Origin: Chloroflexi bacterium CG23_combo_of_CG06-09_8_20_14_all_45_10
GTDB taxonomy: Bacteria > Chloroflexota > Dehalococcoidia > GIF9 > AB-539-J10
Assembly (NCBI GenBank): GCA_002772325.1
Contig: PCSL01000083.1
Coordinates: 1-11,063 of the forward strand
Reading direction: 5' to 3'
DNA: 11,063 nt
Made by a program: the position numbers and the translations under genes
The notes under the pieces: generated by a model
Seen by the model: the letters and a program-made list of their open reading frames with translations, nothing else
Told to the model about the DNA's origin: nothing
Database searches by the model: none
Shown: positions 1-6,895 of the stretch, piece after piece
How the letters are laid out: each line of letters begins with the position of its first letter
Numbering within the stretch: position 1 is the first letter of the stretch

Positions 1-18
1 TTCTACGGCAGCGATTGA
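1..18 (+). CDS. 3' end of a degV-like gene cut by the window edge
   Basis: The first 18 bases read in frame as Phe-Tyr-Gly-Ser-Asp and a TGA stop. The same ending closes the degV fragment at 1153-1266 (bases 1249-1269 match 1-21 at 20 of 21 positions). It also resembles the end of the intact DegV protein (Trp-Tyr-Gly-Glu-Asp). I infer that a degV paralogue lies just left of the window, directly upstream of the intact degV. Only five codons are visible, so the call depends on the repeat match. The bases could instead be another dead fragment. Confidence 0.5.
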   Translation, partial: FYGSD

Positions 19-22
19 TTAG

Positions 23-49
23 AACAGCTTTCCCACTAATGAGGCTGTT
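23..49 (+). terminator. possible hairpin terminator after the truncated degV-like gene
   Basis: AACAGCTTT (23-31) can pair with GAGGCTGTT (41-49): nine pairs including two G-T wobbles, around a 9-base loop. It starts five bases after the TGA at 16-18. It is followed by TTAAAAA, not a clear T run, so it is a weak intrinsic terminator at best. Confidence 0.25.
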
Positions 50-57
50 TAAAAATA

Positions 58-104
58 TAGTGCGCGGCTTTAGCCTCGTGCACGACCCTAAAGGGTCGCA
101 CTAC
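58..104 (+). repeat. palindromic interspersed repeat, copy 1
   Basis: This 47-bp palindromic unit matches the reverse complement of 6896-6943 with one substitution (C at 65 where the other copy implies A). Its parts are an outer arm TAGTGC (58-63), hairpin GCGGCT/AGCCTC with a TT loop (64-77), central GTGCAC (78-83), hairpin GACCCT/AGGGTC with an AA loop (84-97), and outer arm GCACTAC (98-104). The outer arms pair with each other, so it can fold as a two-leaf clover or as one long imperfect hairpin. It lies in the short gap before the intact degV. It resembles REP or small non-autonomous elements; no transposase is visible. Confidence 0.85.
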
Positions 105-169
105 GAGAATCTTGGAGGTGAAGCGTATTAAAATTGGATGAGGCAAAATTAAACGGCCTCACTAATGAT

Positions 170-176
170 AAGGAGG
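170..176 (+). promoter_or_regulatory. strong ribosome binding site that fixes the degV start
   Basis: AAGGAGG lies five bases before the ATG at 182. It favours that start over the in-frame TTG at 134, which would add 16 residues with no family resemblance and lacks a well-spaced Shine-Dalgarno sequence. Confidence 0.85.
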
Positions 177-181
177 TTAAT

Positions 182-1054
182 ATGAAAAAGGTAGCCGTAA
201 TGACTGATTCAGTTTCCCTTTTGACACAAGAAATAGCAGAAGCTCATGGTATTAAAGTGATACCAACCCATATTACGATGGATGGCAAAGATTATCTGGA
301 CACAGATATAAATCTAAGTGAGTTTTATGCTCAATTACCTCAATTAAGGGAGGCGGAAAAATTCCCCACAACTTCGTCTCCCTCTATATCAGATTATTTG
401 GAGGCTTATCGAGAGCTAGGCAAGAAAGTAAAGTCCATTTTGTGTGTAACTTATAGCCCAAGATTAGGCATGGCATATAATGCTGCAACGCAAGCTAAAG
501 AGATGGTCCGAGGTGAGTTAGGCAAAGTCGCCATTGAAATAATTAATAGTGGCACCTGTTGTGGAGCTCAAATGCTCATTGCTCTGGAAGCAGCGAAGGC
601 GGCTGCCAAGGGAAAAAGCCTCTCCGAAATAACCGAGATAGCTAACAATATGGTAACGCAAGTAAGCCAGATCTTCATAGTCGAAGACCTTTATTACCTG
701 GCAAAGGGAGGCAGAATAGGCAAAGCTCGCCATTGGGCTAGCTCCACAATCTCCACGAAGTCACTCTTAGGACTAGATGCTTCCACCGGAGGAGTGATAG
801 TACCATTAACAAGAGCTAAAACTAAAACCAAGCTGATGGAAAAGATGCTGGAGATAGTGAAGGAGAGAAACGGAAATAAAAAACTGCATGCTGTAATAAA
901 TCACGCCAATGTGCCTGATGAGGCAGAGGAACTAAAGAGAAGGCTTTTATCCCGCTTCGATTGCGCCGAGCTCTATGTCACTCCAGTCTTGCCACTGATA
1001 GCAATTCACAATGGGCCGGGGTGTATCTGGCTCGCATGGTATGGTGAGGATTAA
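182..1054 (+). CDS. DegV family fatty-acid-binding protein
   Basis: This 290-residue protein has the usual DegV length and layout. The N-terminus MKKVAVMTDS carries the family TDS motif (8-10), TTSSPS lies at about 63-68, and the C-terminus holds a HNGPG motif. DegV proteins bind a long-chain fatty acid in the cytosol. In Firmicutes the FakB members present it to the kinase FakA for phosphorylation and entry into phospholipids; no FakA is visible here, so a Fak role is not shown. The second lipid-head loop, usually SSGLSGT-like, is YSPRLGMAYNAA here. It has its own strong ribosome binding site. An apparent paralogue ends just upstream and a decayed relative lies downstream. It converges on the radical SAM gene. 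Family assignment is secure; the ligand is unknown. Confidence 0.93.
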   Translation: MKKVAVMTDSVSLLTQEIAEAHGIKVIPTHITMDGKDYLDTDINLSEFYAQLPQLREAEKFPTTSSPSISDYLEAYRELGKKVKSILCVTYSPRLGMAYNAATQAKEMVRGELGKVAIEIINSGTCCGAQMLIALEAAKAAAKGKSLSEITEIANNMVTQVSQIFIVEDLYYLAKGGRIGKARHWASSTISTKSLLGLDASTGGVIVPLTRAKTKTKLMEKMLEIVKERNGNKKLHAVINHANVPDEAEELKRRLLSRFDCAELYVTPVLPLIAIHNGPGCIWLAWYGED

Positions 1055-1060
1055 GCCATA

Positions 1061-1150
1061 ATACAACTAAGCTTGCGCTCCCTTCTGCAAGCCCAGCCAC
1101 CCAAAACCTATATTGCTAACCAAGCCTTAGATGGATTTATTGAATCTTTT
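1061..1150 (+). pseudogene. decayed C-terminal fragment of a U32-type protein
   Basis: The frame read from 1061 gives IQLS, then QPPKTYIANQALDGFIESF. It parallels IQISQ and SPPKVYIDNQALEGFIDFF in the intact U32-type protein at 4739-5887 (residues about 298-324). Everything upstream of this piece is missing, as is the cysteine-rich tail that follows in the intact protein. The fragment starts six bases after the degV stop and in the same frame, with no start codon or ribosome site of its own. After 1150 the similarity stops and a degV-like sequence begins in another frame. A reading frame continues to 1270, but I regard the later part as a chance extension. Confidence 0.75.
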
Positions 1151-1152
1151 AG

Positions 1153-1266
1153 ATGGTCTTATCCCAGCTTCAATGTGATGAACTTTATGTTAATGAAGCC
1201 TCAGCAGCAACCGCAGTTCATAACGGTGAAGGGCTTATTTCGTTTGGATTCTACGGCAGTGATTGA
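1153..1266 (+). pseudogene. decayed C-terminal fragment of a degV-family gene
   Basis: Read in the frame containing 1171, this stretch gives VLSQLQCDELYV, then NEASAATAVHNGEGLISFG and FYGSD with a TGA stop at 1264-1266. It aligns with the end of the intact DegV protein (LLSRFDCAELYV, a HNGPG motif and a WYGED end). A TAG at 1150-1152 closes the frame on the left, and about the first 250 residues of a normal DegV are absent. It is a remnant of a different degV copy, not of the intact gene, because its ending is nearly identical to bases 1-21. Confidence 0.8.
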
Positions 1267-1365
1267 TTAAGTCGCTGTCCTCACCCCATGGCACAAAACG
1301 CCCACTCCTAAATAGAAGGGTCTAATAGGAGGTTAACCCACTAATACCGACCCAAAATTGGGGTG

Positions 1366-2871
1366 CTACTGTATTTTCTTAGCAACCTTACGGAAGTGAA
1401 ATCCATAGACGGTAAGAGTTATGAATAAAGGGAAAAACCGGGGTTTTTTGAACAAGGTGGAACCAAAAAGCCTCCAGTAATATCTCCTTCCTTTTTCTTT
1501 GACACCCAAAAACCACATGGATTTAACAACCGCTCTAAGCTGGTAAAAGTGGAGTTTGGCCTTCCTCACTCTTCGAGGTTTATATTCTTTTAGAAATGTT
1601 TTAATCCGCTCGTAATGATGTCTGGATGAATAGATTGTCTTTACGATATTCTTATAGCCATTGATGAGAGTTTCATAGTCCATCTTAGGGATGAAGTTGA
1701 TTGTACCATCTGTATTGTCGCCAGAACCGCCCGGCAATAAACGCTTTTCCTTTTTCAGTCGTTGGTATAGTCTTGTGCCAGGCGGAGCAATTAGCAAACC
1801 AACCATTGCAGTAACAATTCCACTCCTCTGAATGAAATTGATTTGACTTTTAAAAATTGAAGGTGGGTCGCTGTCAAAGCCCACAATAAACCCCCCTTGT
1901 ACCTGTAGTCCATAGTTTTGCATCTTCTTAACTGAGGCTATCAAATCACGATTCACATTTTGAAGCTTGCTACATTCGGCTAGGCTCTCCTCATTTGGAG
2001 TTTCAATGCCAACAAATACCGTGTCAAACCCTGCTTTGGTCATCAATTGCATTAGCTCTTCATCATCAGCAAGATTTATAGATGCCTCGGTAAGAAACCC
2101 AAAGGGGTATTTTCTCTCCTGTGACCATTTAATTATCGCTGGTAGCGTTTCTGCCTTTAACTTCCTCTTATTTCCTATAAAATTGTCATCAACAATAAAT
2201 ACGCCATCCCGCCATCCTTGACAATATAATGCCTCAAGTTCAGCTACTAGCTGGTCTTTATCCTTTGTCCGTGGCCTGTGCCCGTCTAAGATAATAATGT
2301 CACAAAATTCACAATTGAAAGGACAGCCTCGAGAATACTGGACATTCATTGAAGCATATTTTTTCATGTCAATAAGCTCCCAAAGTGGGATAGGTGTTTT
2401 TGTTATATCAGGGTGCTCGTTAGATGTGTAAATATGTTGAGCACGTCCCTTCTGTAAGTCTTCTAAGAAGAGTGGAAGTGTAGCTTCGGCCTCACCAAGC
2501 ACAAAATGGTCTACATCACTAAGATCAAACTGTTCATATAGCGCAAATTGTTTATATGCCGTGGTAAAAAGGGGACCACCGGCAACTATTTTAGTATTGA
2601 ATTTCTTACATCTGGCAATAACTTCCTTCACCGATTCTTTTTGCACAATCATAGCACTGATAAATACATAATCAGCCCATTTAATGTTTTCCTCGCTTAA
2701 GGTTGTTGTGTTCATATCTACAAGCTTTTTCTGCCACTCGTTAGGAAGCATGGCAGCTACCGTTAGTAATCCCAAAGGAGGGAAAGCCGCCTTTTTTGAA
2801 ATGAATCTCAAAGCGTACTTAAAACTCCAGAAGGCATCTGGGTATTGTGGATAAACAAGAAGTATTTTCAA
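1366..2871 (-). CDS. B12-binding radical SAM protein with DUF4070-type C-terminus
   Basis: This 501-residue protein begins with a cobalamin-binding-like domain (about 1-150, from MKILLVYPQ). A radical SAM core follows, with the CxxxCxxC cluster at Cys183, Cys187 and Cys190 (SRGCPFNCEFC), which binds 4Fe-4S and S-adenosylmethionine. VDDNFIGN at about 227-234 and the APPGT, GDNTDGTINFIPKM and YERIKTFL stretches near the C-terminus recall the DUF4070 branch. That branch includes the hopanoid methylase HpnP, but most members have no known substrate. I infer TTG at 2869-2871 as the start: MKILL-type beginnings are usual, and GGAGAG lies a few bases upstream. It follows the ligase gene on the same strand after 148 bp. 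A methyltransferase role, possibly on a lipid, is suggested only by family and neighbours. Confidence 0.88.
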   Translation of the reverse strand: MKILLVYPQYPDAFWSFKYALRFISKKAAFPPLGLLTVAAMLPNEWQKKLVDMNTTTLSEENIKWADYVFISAMIVQKESVKEVIARCKKFNTKIVAGGPLFTTAYKQFALYEQFDLSDVDHFVLGEAEATLPLFLEDLQKGRAQHIYTSNEHPDITKTPIPLWELIDMKKYASMNVQYSRGCPFNCEFCDIIILDGHRPRTKDKDQLVAELEALYCQGWRDGVFIVDDNFIGNKRKLKAETLPAIIKWSQERKYPFGFLTEASINLADDEELMQLMTKAGFDTVFVGIETPNEESLAECSKLQNVNRDLIASVKKMQNYGLQVQGGFIVGFDSDPPSIFKSQINFIQRSGIVTAMVGLLIAPPGTRLYQRLKKEKRLLPGGSGDNTDGTINFIPKMDYETLINGYKNIVKTIYSSRHHYERIKTFLKEYKPRRVRKAKLHFYQLRAVVKSMWFLGVKEKGRRYYWRLFGSTLFKKPRFFPLFITLTVYGFHFRKVAKKIQ

Positions 2872-2939
2872 ATTATGCTCTCTCCATGATTAAGGACTGG
2901 ATGCATAAAGCTAAGCAAGCAACGCTAGCAAATGGGGTT

Positions 2940-2968
2940 ACTATTGTCAATATCTATTTCGAAGTCAA
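2940..2968 (-). promoter_or_regulatory. possible promoter for the radical SAM gene
   Basis: On the minus strand TTGACT (2968-2963) is followed after 17 bases by AATAGT (2945-2940), a 5/6 and 4/6 match to the sigma-70 boxes. It lies about 70 bases before the TTG start. The rest of the 148-bp gap (2872-3019) shows no gene I can support. Confidence 0.25.
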
Positions 2969-3019
2969 ATAACCAAAGCCCAGGCGTTACCAGTCGCAGC
3001 GCTCTAGTTCAAGCTAATT

Positions 3020-4513
3020 CTAGAATTGCATCCCCCCTTTGAGTCGCTGTCTATCAATCTTTCCTGAGCCAGTCTTGGGTATACTACCCACAAACTCAAA
3101 TTTCTTAGGCAACTTAAAGTCAGCTAGGTTTTGGCAGCAAAAACTGGACATTTCCTCTGCAGTAGCACTTTGCCTTCCCTTAAGTACTATAAAAGCTGTA
3201 GGAATCTGCCCACCTCGTACATCTTTAACTCCGACATAGGCTGCCTCAGCTACACCGGGATGTCTCAAAAGCACCTCCTCAACCTCCCAGGGAGAAATTT
3301 TAAGTCCCGATGAGGTCACTATTATGAAAGATTTCTTCTCCACATACTCAAGGTAACCATCTTCATCCATCCTGACCAAATCACCGGTATAAAACCAGCC
3401 ATCTTTAAGGACCTGAGCCGTGAGGTCAGGCGCCTTATAGTACTCTTTCATCACCCAGGGGACTTTGAAGACAGCCTCCCCTATCTCGCCTTGCGTAACT
3501 TCCTTACCACCGTCATCTATTACCTTGAGGTCACAAATAGGCTTGCCAACTGTCCCCAGCTTGTGGTTATCAAGAGTGCTCATAGAAACAACGAAAAGTT
3601 CCGAAAGACCATATGTCTCACAGAGAGTTAAATTGAACTTATCCTCCAGCATCTTCATAAGGCGAGGAGAGGATTTTGCTCCAGCGGTAGAGCCCACCTT
3701 CAAGGAACTAAGGTCATAGCTCTTGATGACCTCATCCCGCAACATAGCTAAGGCATTATGTATTGCTGGAACCCCAAAAAGGATGCTCCCTCTTTCCTTC
3801 TGTATAACCTCTAAACAAGCCCTGGGGGTAAACTGTGGGATGATTACCACAGTGCACCCCTTTATAACGGAACCAAGAAGAACCTCGCCCAAGCCGAAAA
3901 GGTAGAAGAAGGGAACAGTATCTATAATCACATCTTCTTTGCCTCGCTCTATGCCTGCGGAAATTATGCTAAGGGGACCCGAAAGGGAAGCATGGGTATG
4001 CACCACACCCTTTTGCTTCCCTAACACGCCAGAGGTATATATGATAGTAGCCTCATCCACATCGTCTATATCAACATCAGGCGATGCCGCAGAACTACCA
4101 GCTGCCATTGTTTTATAAGAGTCTCCATCGACTTCTAGAACCGGCCTTAGTAAGGGGATGCCAGACAAAACAGCAGAGAGCATCTGGGAGAATTTCTTCT
4201 CAGTTAGGAGGATTTTAGCATCAGAATCACGCAATAAAGAATCGAGCTCAGGTGCTTTGAGCATAGAACTCAGAAGCACGGCTACGCCCCCAGCCTTAAT
4301 AACTCCGAAATAATTGATAACCCATTCAGGGCTATGTGATATTAAAATAGCCACATGGTCACCCTTCTCCAATCTTAGCCCTATAAGGGCGTTGGCTGTC
4401 TTGTTAGAAGCTTCCTCCAATTCTCTATAAGTAATCCTTTGAGAACCAAGGATGATAGCTTCCTTTTGCGGCACCTCACTAGCAGTTTTCTCCAATATCT
4501 GTTTAATATTCAT
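3020..4513 (-). CDS. AMP-forming acyl-CoA/acyl-ACP synthetase-like ligase
   Basis: This 497-residue protein is a full-length member of the ANL adenylate-forming superfamily. It would activate a carboxylate, probably a fatty or related acid, with ATP and pass it to CoA or another thiol. Visible motifs: the phosphate loop YTSGVLGKQKG (159-169), ETYGLSE (299-305), YTGD (375-378), the hinge region near 385-410, and PKTGSGKIDR with the catalytic Lys485. Two motifs deviate: the usual SGTTGxPKG reads SGVLGKQKG, and the usual R-K-D after the hinge reads EKKSF. These may alter substrate or rate. The ATG at 4513 has only a weak AAAGG directly before it, but MNIKQILEKTA is a typical family beginning. 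It is divergent from the U32-type gene and precedes the radical SAM gene. The exact substrate is not deducible. Confidence 0.87.
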   Translation of the reverse strand: MNIKQILEKTASEVPQKEAIILGSQRITYRELEEASNKTANALIGLRLEKGDHVAILISHSPEWVINYFGVIKAGGVAVLLSSMLKAPELDSLLRDSDAKILLTEKKFSQMLSAVLSGIPLLRPVLEVDGDSYKTMAAGSSAASPDVDIDDVDEATIIYTSGVLGKQKGVVHTHASLSGPLSIISAGIERGKEDVIIDTVPFFYLFGLGEVLLGSVIKGCTVVIIPQFTPRACLEVIQKERGSILFGVPAIHNALAMLRDEVIKSYDLSSLKVGSTAGAKSSPRLMKMLEDKFNLTLCETYGLSELFVVSMSTLDNHKLGTVGKPICDLKVIDDGGKEVTQGEIGEAVFKVPWVMKEYYKAPDLTAQVLKDGWFYTGDLVRMDEDGYLEYVEKKSFIIVTSSGLKISPWEVEEVLLRHPGVAEAAYVGVKDVRGGQIPTAFIVLKGRQSATAEEMSSFCCQNLADFKLPKKFEFVGSIPKTGSGKIDRQRLKGGMQF

Positions 4514-4581
4514 CCTTTTATTTGCACGAAAGTAGAGCCTCGCCTACCTCCAAGAGATATTTGCCAGAGGTATATCACTCG

Positions 4582-4607
4582 GTCAATACTTGACAGGCAG
4601 TATTGAC
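4582..4607. promoter_or_regulatory. perfect 9-bp inverted repeat, candidate operator
   Basis: GTCAATACT (4582-4590) and AGTATTGAC (4599-4607) are perfect reverse complements separated by eight bases. They sit in the 225-bp spacer between the divergent ligase and U32-type genes. Each arm contains a -35-like TTGAC on one strand or the other, so a dimeric repressor bound here could control both directions. A transcribed hairpin is the alternative. The rest of the spacer (4514-4738) is AT-rich and shows no gene. Confidence 0.5.
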
Positions 4608-4632
4608 AATCTTTTCTCGTATATCATAACAT
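4603..4632 (+). promoter_or_regulatory. possible promoter for the U32-type gene
   Basis: TTGACA (4603-4608) is followed after 18 bases by TAACAT (4627-4632) inside an AT-rich stretch. A second TTGACA lies at 4590-4595 without a well-placed -10 box. The leader to the ATG at 4739 would be about 100 bases. The -35 overlaps the right arm of the dyad at 4582-4607. Confidence 0.3.
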
Positions 4633-4738
4633 ATGTAATATATTGCTGTCCCATATATCGTTCCTCCAACAGCGGGAAAGGGTAACTATTGCAAATCTCC
4701 TATAACTCGTGCTAACATCAGCAAGCAAGTGAAATAAC

Positions 4739-5887
4739 ATGCGATTATTAGCACCAACGAATTGGGATGAGGACCTGATAGCGCCGTTAAGCCAGATGGG
4801 GGCAGATATCCAGATATATGGTGTTTTGCCCACAACAATGATAGGTAGTGGTGGAGCAGGACCCGATATCCCCAAAATGACAAGAAAAAAAGCGGAAGAG
4901 TATATCAAGCTAGCTCGTTCCGCAGGTTTAACCTTCGATTATCTCCTGAACGCTCCGTGTATGAACAACATGGAATGGGATGAGAATACCCATCGAGAAT
5001 TGCTAAAACATCTGGAGTGGATCAGTAGCGCTGGAGTAGATAACGTTACGGTGGCTATTCCATACTTGCTAGAGCTGATAAAAAAACAGTTCCCTCATCT
5101 AAATGTGAGAGTGTCAACTATAGCCAAGGTGAATAGCGTGGCTAGAGCCCAAATGTTTGAATCGTTAGGCGCCGATTCCATTACCCTGGATGCCAATATA
5201 AATCGAGATTTTAAACTACTCAAGGCTATTAAAGGCGCAGTAAAGTGTGAACTCAGCGTACTGATGAACAATCTCTGCCTATATCAGTGCCCCTACGAAT
5301 ACTACCACTACAATACCCTGGGGCATGCTAGTCAAAGCTATAACCCGCTTAATGGATTCCACATGGACTACTGTGTACTTCATTGTACCATAGACAGGCT
5401 CAGTGATACCTCTCAAATTATCAAGGCCCGCTGGATAAGACCTGAGGACATACATGTTTATGAGGAAATAGGCATTGAGCTCTTTAAAATCAGCGGCAGA
5501 TCAATGCCCACCGAGTCCATCTTAAACGCTGCCGCGGCATACTCATCACGTCAGTATCAAGGAAACCTATACGATATCTTGAACGCTCTTGATCCCACAA
5601 TTAAATGTGCCAGCCCTACTCCATCCAACATACAAATCAGCCAGATAAGCTCGCCGCCCAAGGTCTACATTGATAACCAGGCTCTAGAAGGTTTTATTGA
5701 TTTCTTCAAGAAACAAGATTGCCTCTCTGGATGCGCTCATTGCAATTATTGTCAGAAAATAGCCGACAAAGTGGTGAGACTTGAGCGCCGTGAAGTAGAT
5801 GAATATGTAGCTGGGCTCAAGAATTTCCTGAATGAGCTAACCAGCAGCAGGATATTCCACCCTGGAAAATCAAAAATAAAAAATTAA
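4739..5887 (+). CDS. peptidase U32-type protein with cysteine-rich tail
   Basis: This 382-residue protein resembles the U32 collagenase-like/UbiU-UbiV fold: a TIM-barrel-like N-terminal part (MRLLAPTNWD), then LCLYQCPYEYYHYN and DYCVLHC. Cys180, Cys184, Cys212 and Cys216 are placed like the four 4Fe-4S ligands of U32 proteins. RWIRPEDIHVYEEIGIELFK and ISGR (about 231-254) are also U32-like. A further cluster, CLSGCAHCNYC (Cys328, 332, 335, 338), could hold a second metal centre. Relatives act in RNA or quinone hydroxylation or are unassigned, so proteolysis should not be assumed. No good ribosome site precedes the ATG at 4739, though the N-terminus is family-like. The last residues (KSKIKN) are encoded in AT-rich DNA that looks like the start of the adjoining repeat. 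A decayed relative lies at 1061-1150. Confidence 0.82.
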   Translation: MRLLAPTNWDEDLIAPLSQMGADIQIYGVLPTTMIGSGGAGPDIPKMTRKKAEEYIKLARSAGLTFDYLLNAPCMNNMEWDENTHRELLKHLEWISSAGVDNVTVAIPYLLELIKKQFPHLNVRVSTIAKVNSVARAQMFESLGADSITLDANINRDFKLLKAIKGAVKCELSVLMNNLCLYQCPYEYYHYNTLGHASQSYNPLNGFHMDYCVLHCTIDRLSDTSQIIKARWIRPEDIHVYEEIGIELFKISGRSMPTESILNAAAAYSSRQYQGNLYDILNALDPTIKCASPTPSNIQISQISSPPKVYIDNQALEGFIDFFKKQDCLSGCAHCNYCQKIADKVVRLERREVDEYVAGLKNFLNELTSSRIFHPGKSKIKN

Positions 5888-6100
5888 AATGCAAAAAAAC
5901 TATGGAAATTCTAAATTCTAAGCTCTAAATCCTAAACAACATCTAAATCCAAAATTCAAATACCAAAAACTCATTTTGCTTTGAACTTCACTTCTTTCGA
6001 GGACAAGTTTTGGTCATTAGTGCTTTGAATTTGTTTAGAATTTCGAATTTCGTGCTTAGGATTTATCATAAATTCTGCCCTTTGATTTTTGATTTTAGTT
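5867..6100. repeat. AT-rich imperfect inverted-repeat element between convergent genes
   Basis: This fills the 219-bp gap between the U32-type gene and fabG. The left part (about 5906-5968) is a run of degenerate words such as TCTAAATTCTAAG and CTAAATCCTAAAC. The right part (about 6007-6075) contains their reverse complements, for example GTTTAGAATTT and TTAGGATTT. Outer AAATCAAAAAT-like sequence (5868-5880) pairs with GATTTTTGATTTT (6084-6096), so the element seems to begin inside the end of the U32-type gene. It ends just before the fabG stop. No coding is seen. A long imperfect hairpin here may also end transcription from both sides. Boundaries are by eye. Confidence 0.65.
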
Positions 6101-6106
6101 GAATGG

Positions 6107-6862
6107 TCAAGTAGATACGCCACCATCTATGGCAATGACTTGCCCTGTGATATAGCTAGCTCTATCACTAGCTAAGAAAGCTACCAGCTCAGCCACCTCT
6201 TCTGGCTCGCCAAAGCGCTGCAGCAATGTCATCGATAAAATAGATTTCTTTATCTCTTCAGGCAGCTTTTCCGTCATCTTAGTCTTGATGAAACCTGGCG
6301 CCACAGCATTTGCGGTTATACTCCGCGAGCCTACCTCCCGAGCTACACTCTTGGTAAAGGCAATCAACCCGCCCTTAGATGCGGCATAATTAGTTTGCCC
6401 GACATTGCCTATCAATCCAGCAATGGAGGCAATGTTAACAATGCGCCCCCACCCTTGCCTTATCATAGACCTCAAGGCAAACTTAGTGCACAAATAGGCC
6501 CCTCGTAAATTAGTATTGACTACATCATCCCAGGCTTCGTCAGACATCCGCAGCAACAAATTATCCCTGGTAATGCCAGCATTATTTACCAAAATATCAA
6601 TCTTGCCCCATTTGTCAATCACTTGTTGTACCATAGCTTTAACCGCGTTGCCATCCCGAACATCAGCTTCGACTGACACAGCTTCTCCACCCTGGCGGAT
6701 TATAGCTTCCACCACACTATCAGCATCAGACTTATTATCAGCCTCAATCCCGACATAATTAACTGCCACCTTAGAACCAAGGCTGGAAAGCTTTAAGGCA
6801 ATGGCTCTACCCATACCTCGAGAGGCACCGGTTACCAGGGCTACTTTACCTTCTAGTTCCAT
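6107..6862 (-). CDS. fabG: 3-oxoacyl-ACP reductase FabG
   Basis: This 251-residue short-chain dehydrogenase reduces 3-oxoacyl-ACP to 3-hydroxyacyl-ACP with NADPH in each fatty-acid elongation round. Visible motifs are the nucleotide-binding TGASRGMG (11-18), NNAG (93-96), catalytic Ser146, and Tyr159 with Lys163 in the classic YxxxK spacing. The C-terminus ends with GQVIAIDGG, as is usual in FabG. The YxxxK spacing separates it from the paralogous reductase at 8193-8969. It is the last gene of the fab operon, 98 bp after fabF, with a palindromic repeat in that gap. The ATG at 6862 has only a weak AGGA-type ribosome site. The length and start fit the family. Confidence 0.95.
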   Translation of the reverse strand: MELEGKVALVTGASRGMGRAIALKLSSLGSKVAVNYVGIEADNKSDADSVVEAIIRQGGEAVSVEADVRDGNAVKAMVQQVIDKWGKIDILVNNAGITRDNLLLRMSDEAWDDVVNTNLRGAYLCTKFALRSMIRQGWGRIVNIASIAGLIGNVGQTNYAASKGGLIAFTKSVAREVGSRSITANAVAPGFIKTKMTEKLPEEIKKSILSMTLLQRFGEPEEVAELVAFLASDRASYITGQVIAIDGGVST

Positions 6863-6895
6863 GTCATCCTACTAAGCTTTCAGTTTTCAGCTACC

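Noticed and set aside
58..104. Transcription terminator or riboswitch upstream of degV
   Set aside because: The structure occurs again in inverted orientation in an unrelated gap, so it is better explained as an interspersed repeat; no T run follows it.
134..181. In-frame TTG as an earlier start for the degV gene
   Set aside because: The extra 16 residues have no family similarity, and the ATG at 182 has a strong, well-spaced ribosome site.
1151..1270. Continuation of the open frame of the U32-type fragment to 1270 as a 65-codon gene
   Set aside because: Another frame over the same bases gives a clear DegV C-terminus, so the continued frame is out of register and not a gene.
1327..1332. AGGAGG with flanking bases similar to the degV ribosome site (AATAGGAGGTTAA)
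   Set aside because: No start codon or reading frame follows at a usable distance. It could be a ghost of a lost gene start, but the match is too short to annotate.
1351..1365. CCCAA/TTGGG short dyad just past the radical SAM stop
   Set aside because: A five-base stem with a two-base loop and no T run on either strand is too weak to call a terminator.
2886..2972. 28-codon plus-strand reading frame (start MIKDWM) in the gap between the radical SAM and ligase genes
   Set aside because: It is very short, has no ribosome binding site, and I do not recognise the peptide; it may be chance or a fragment.
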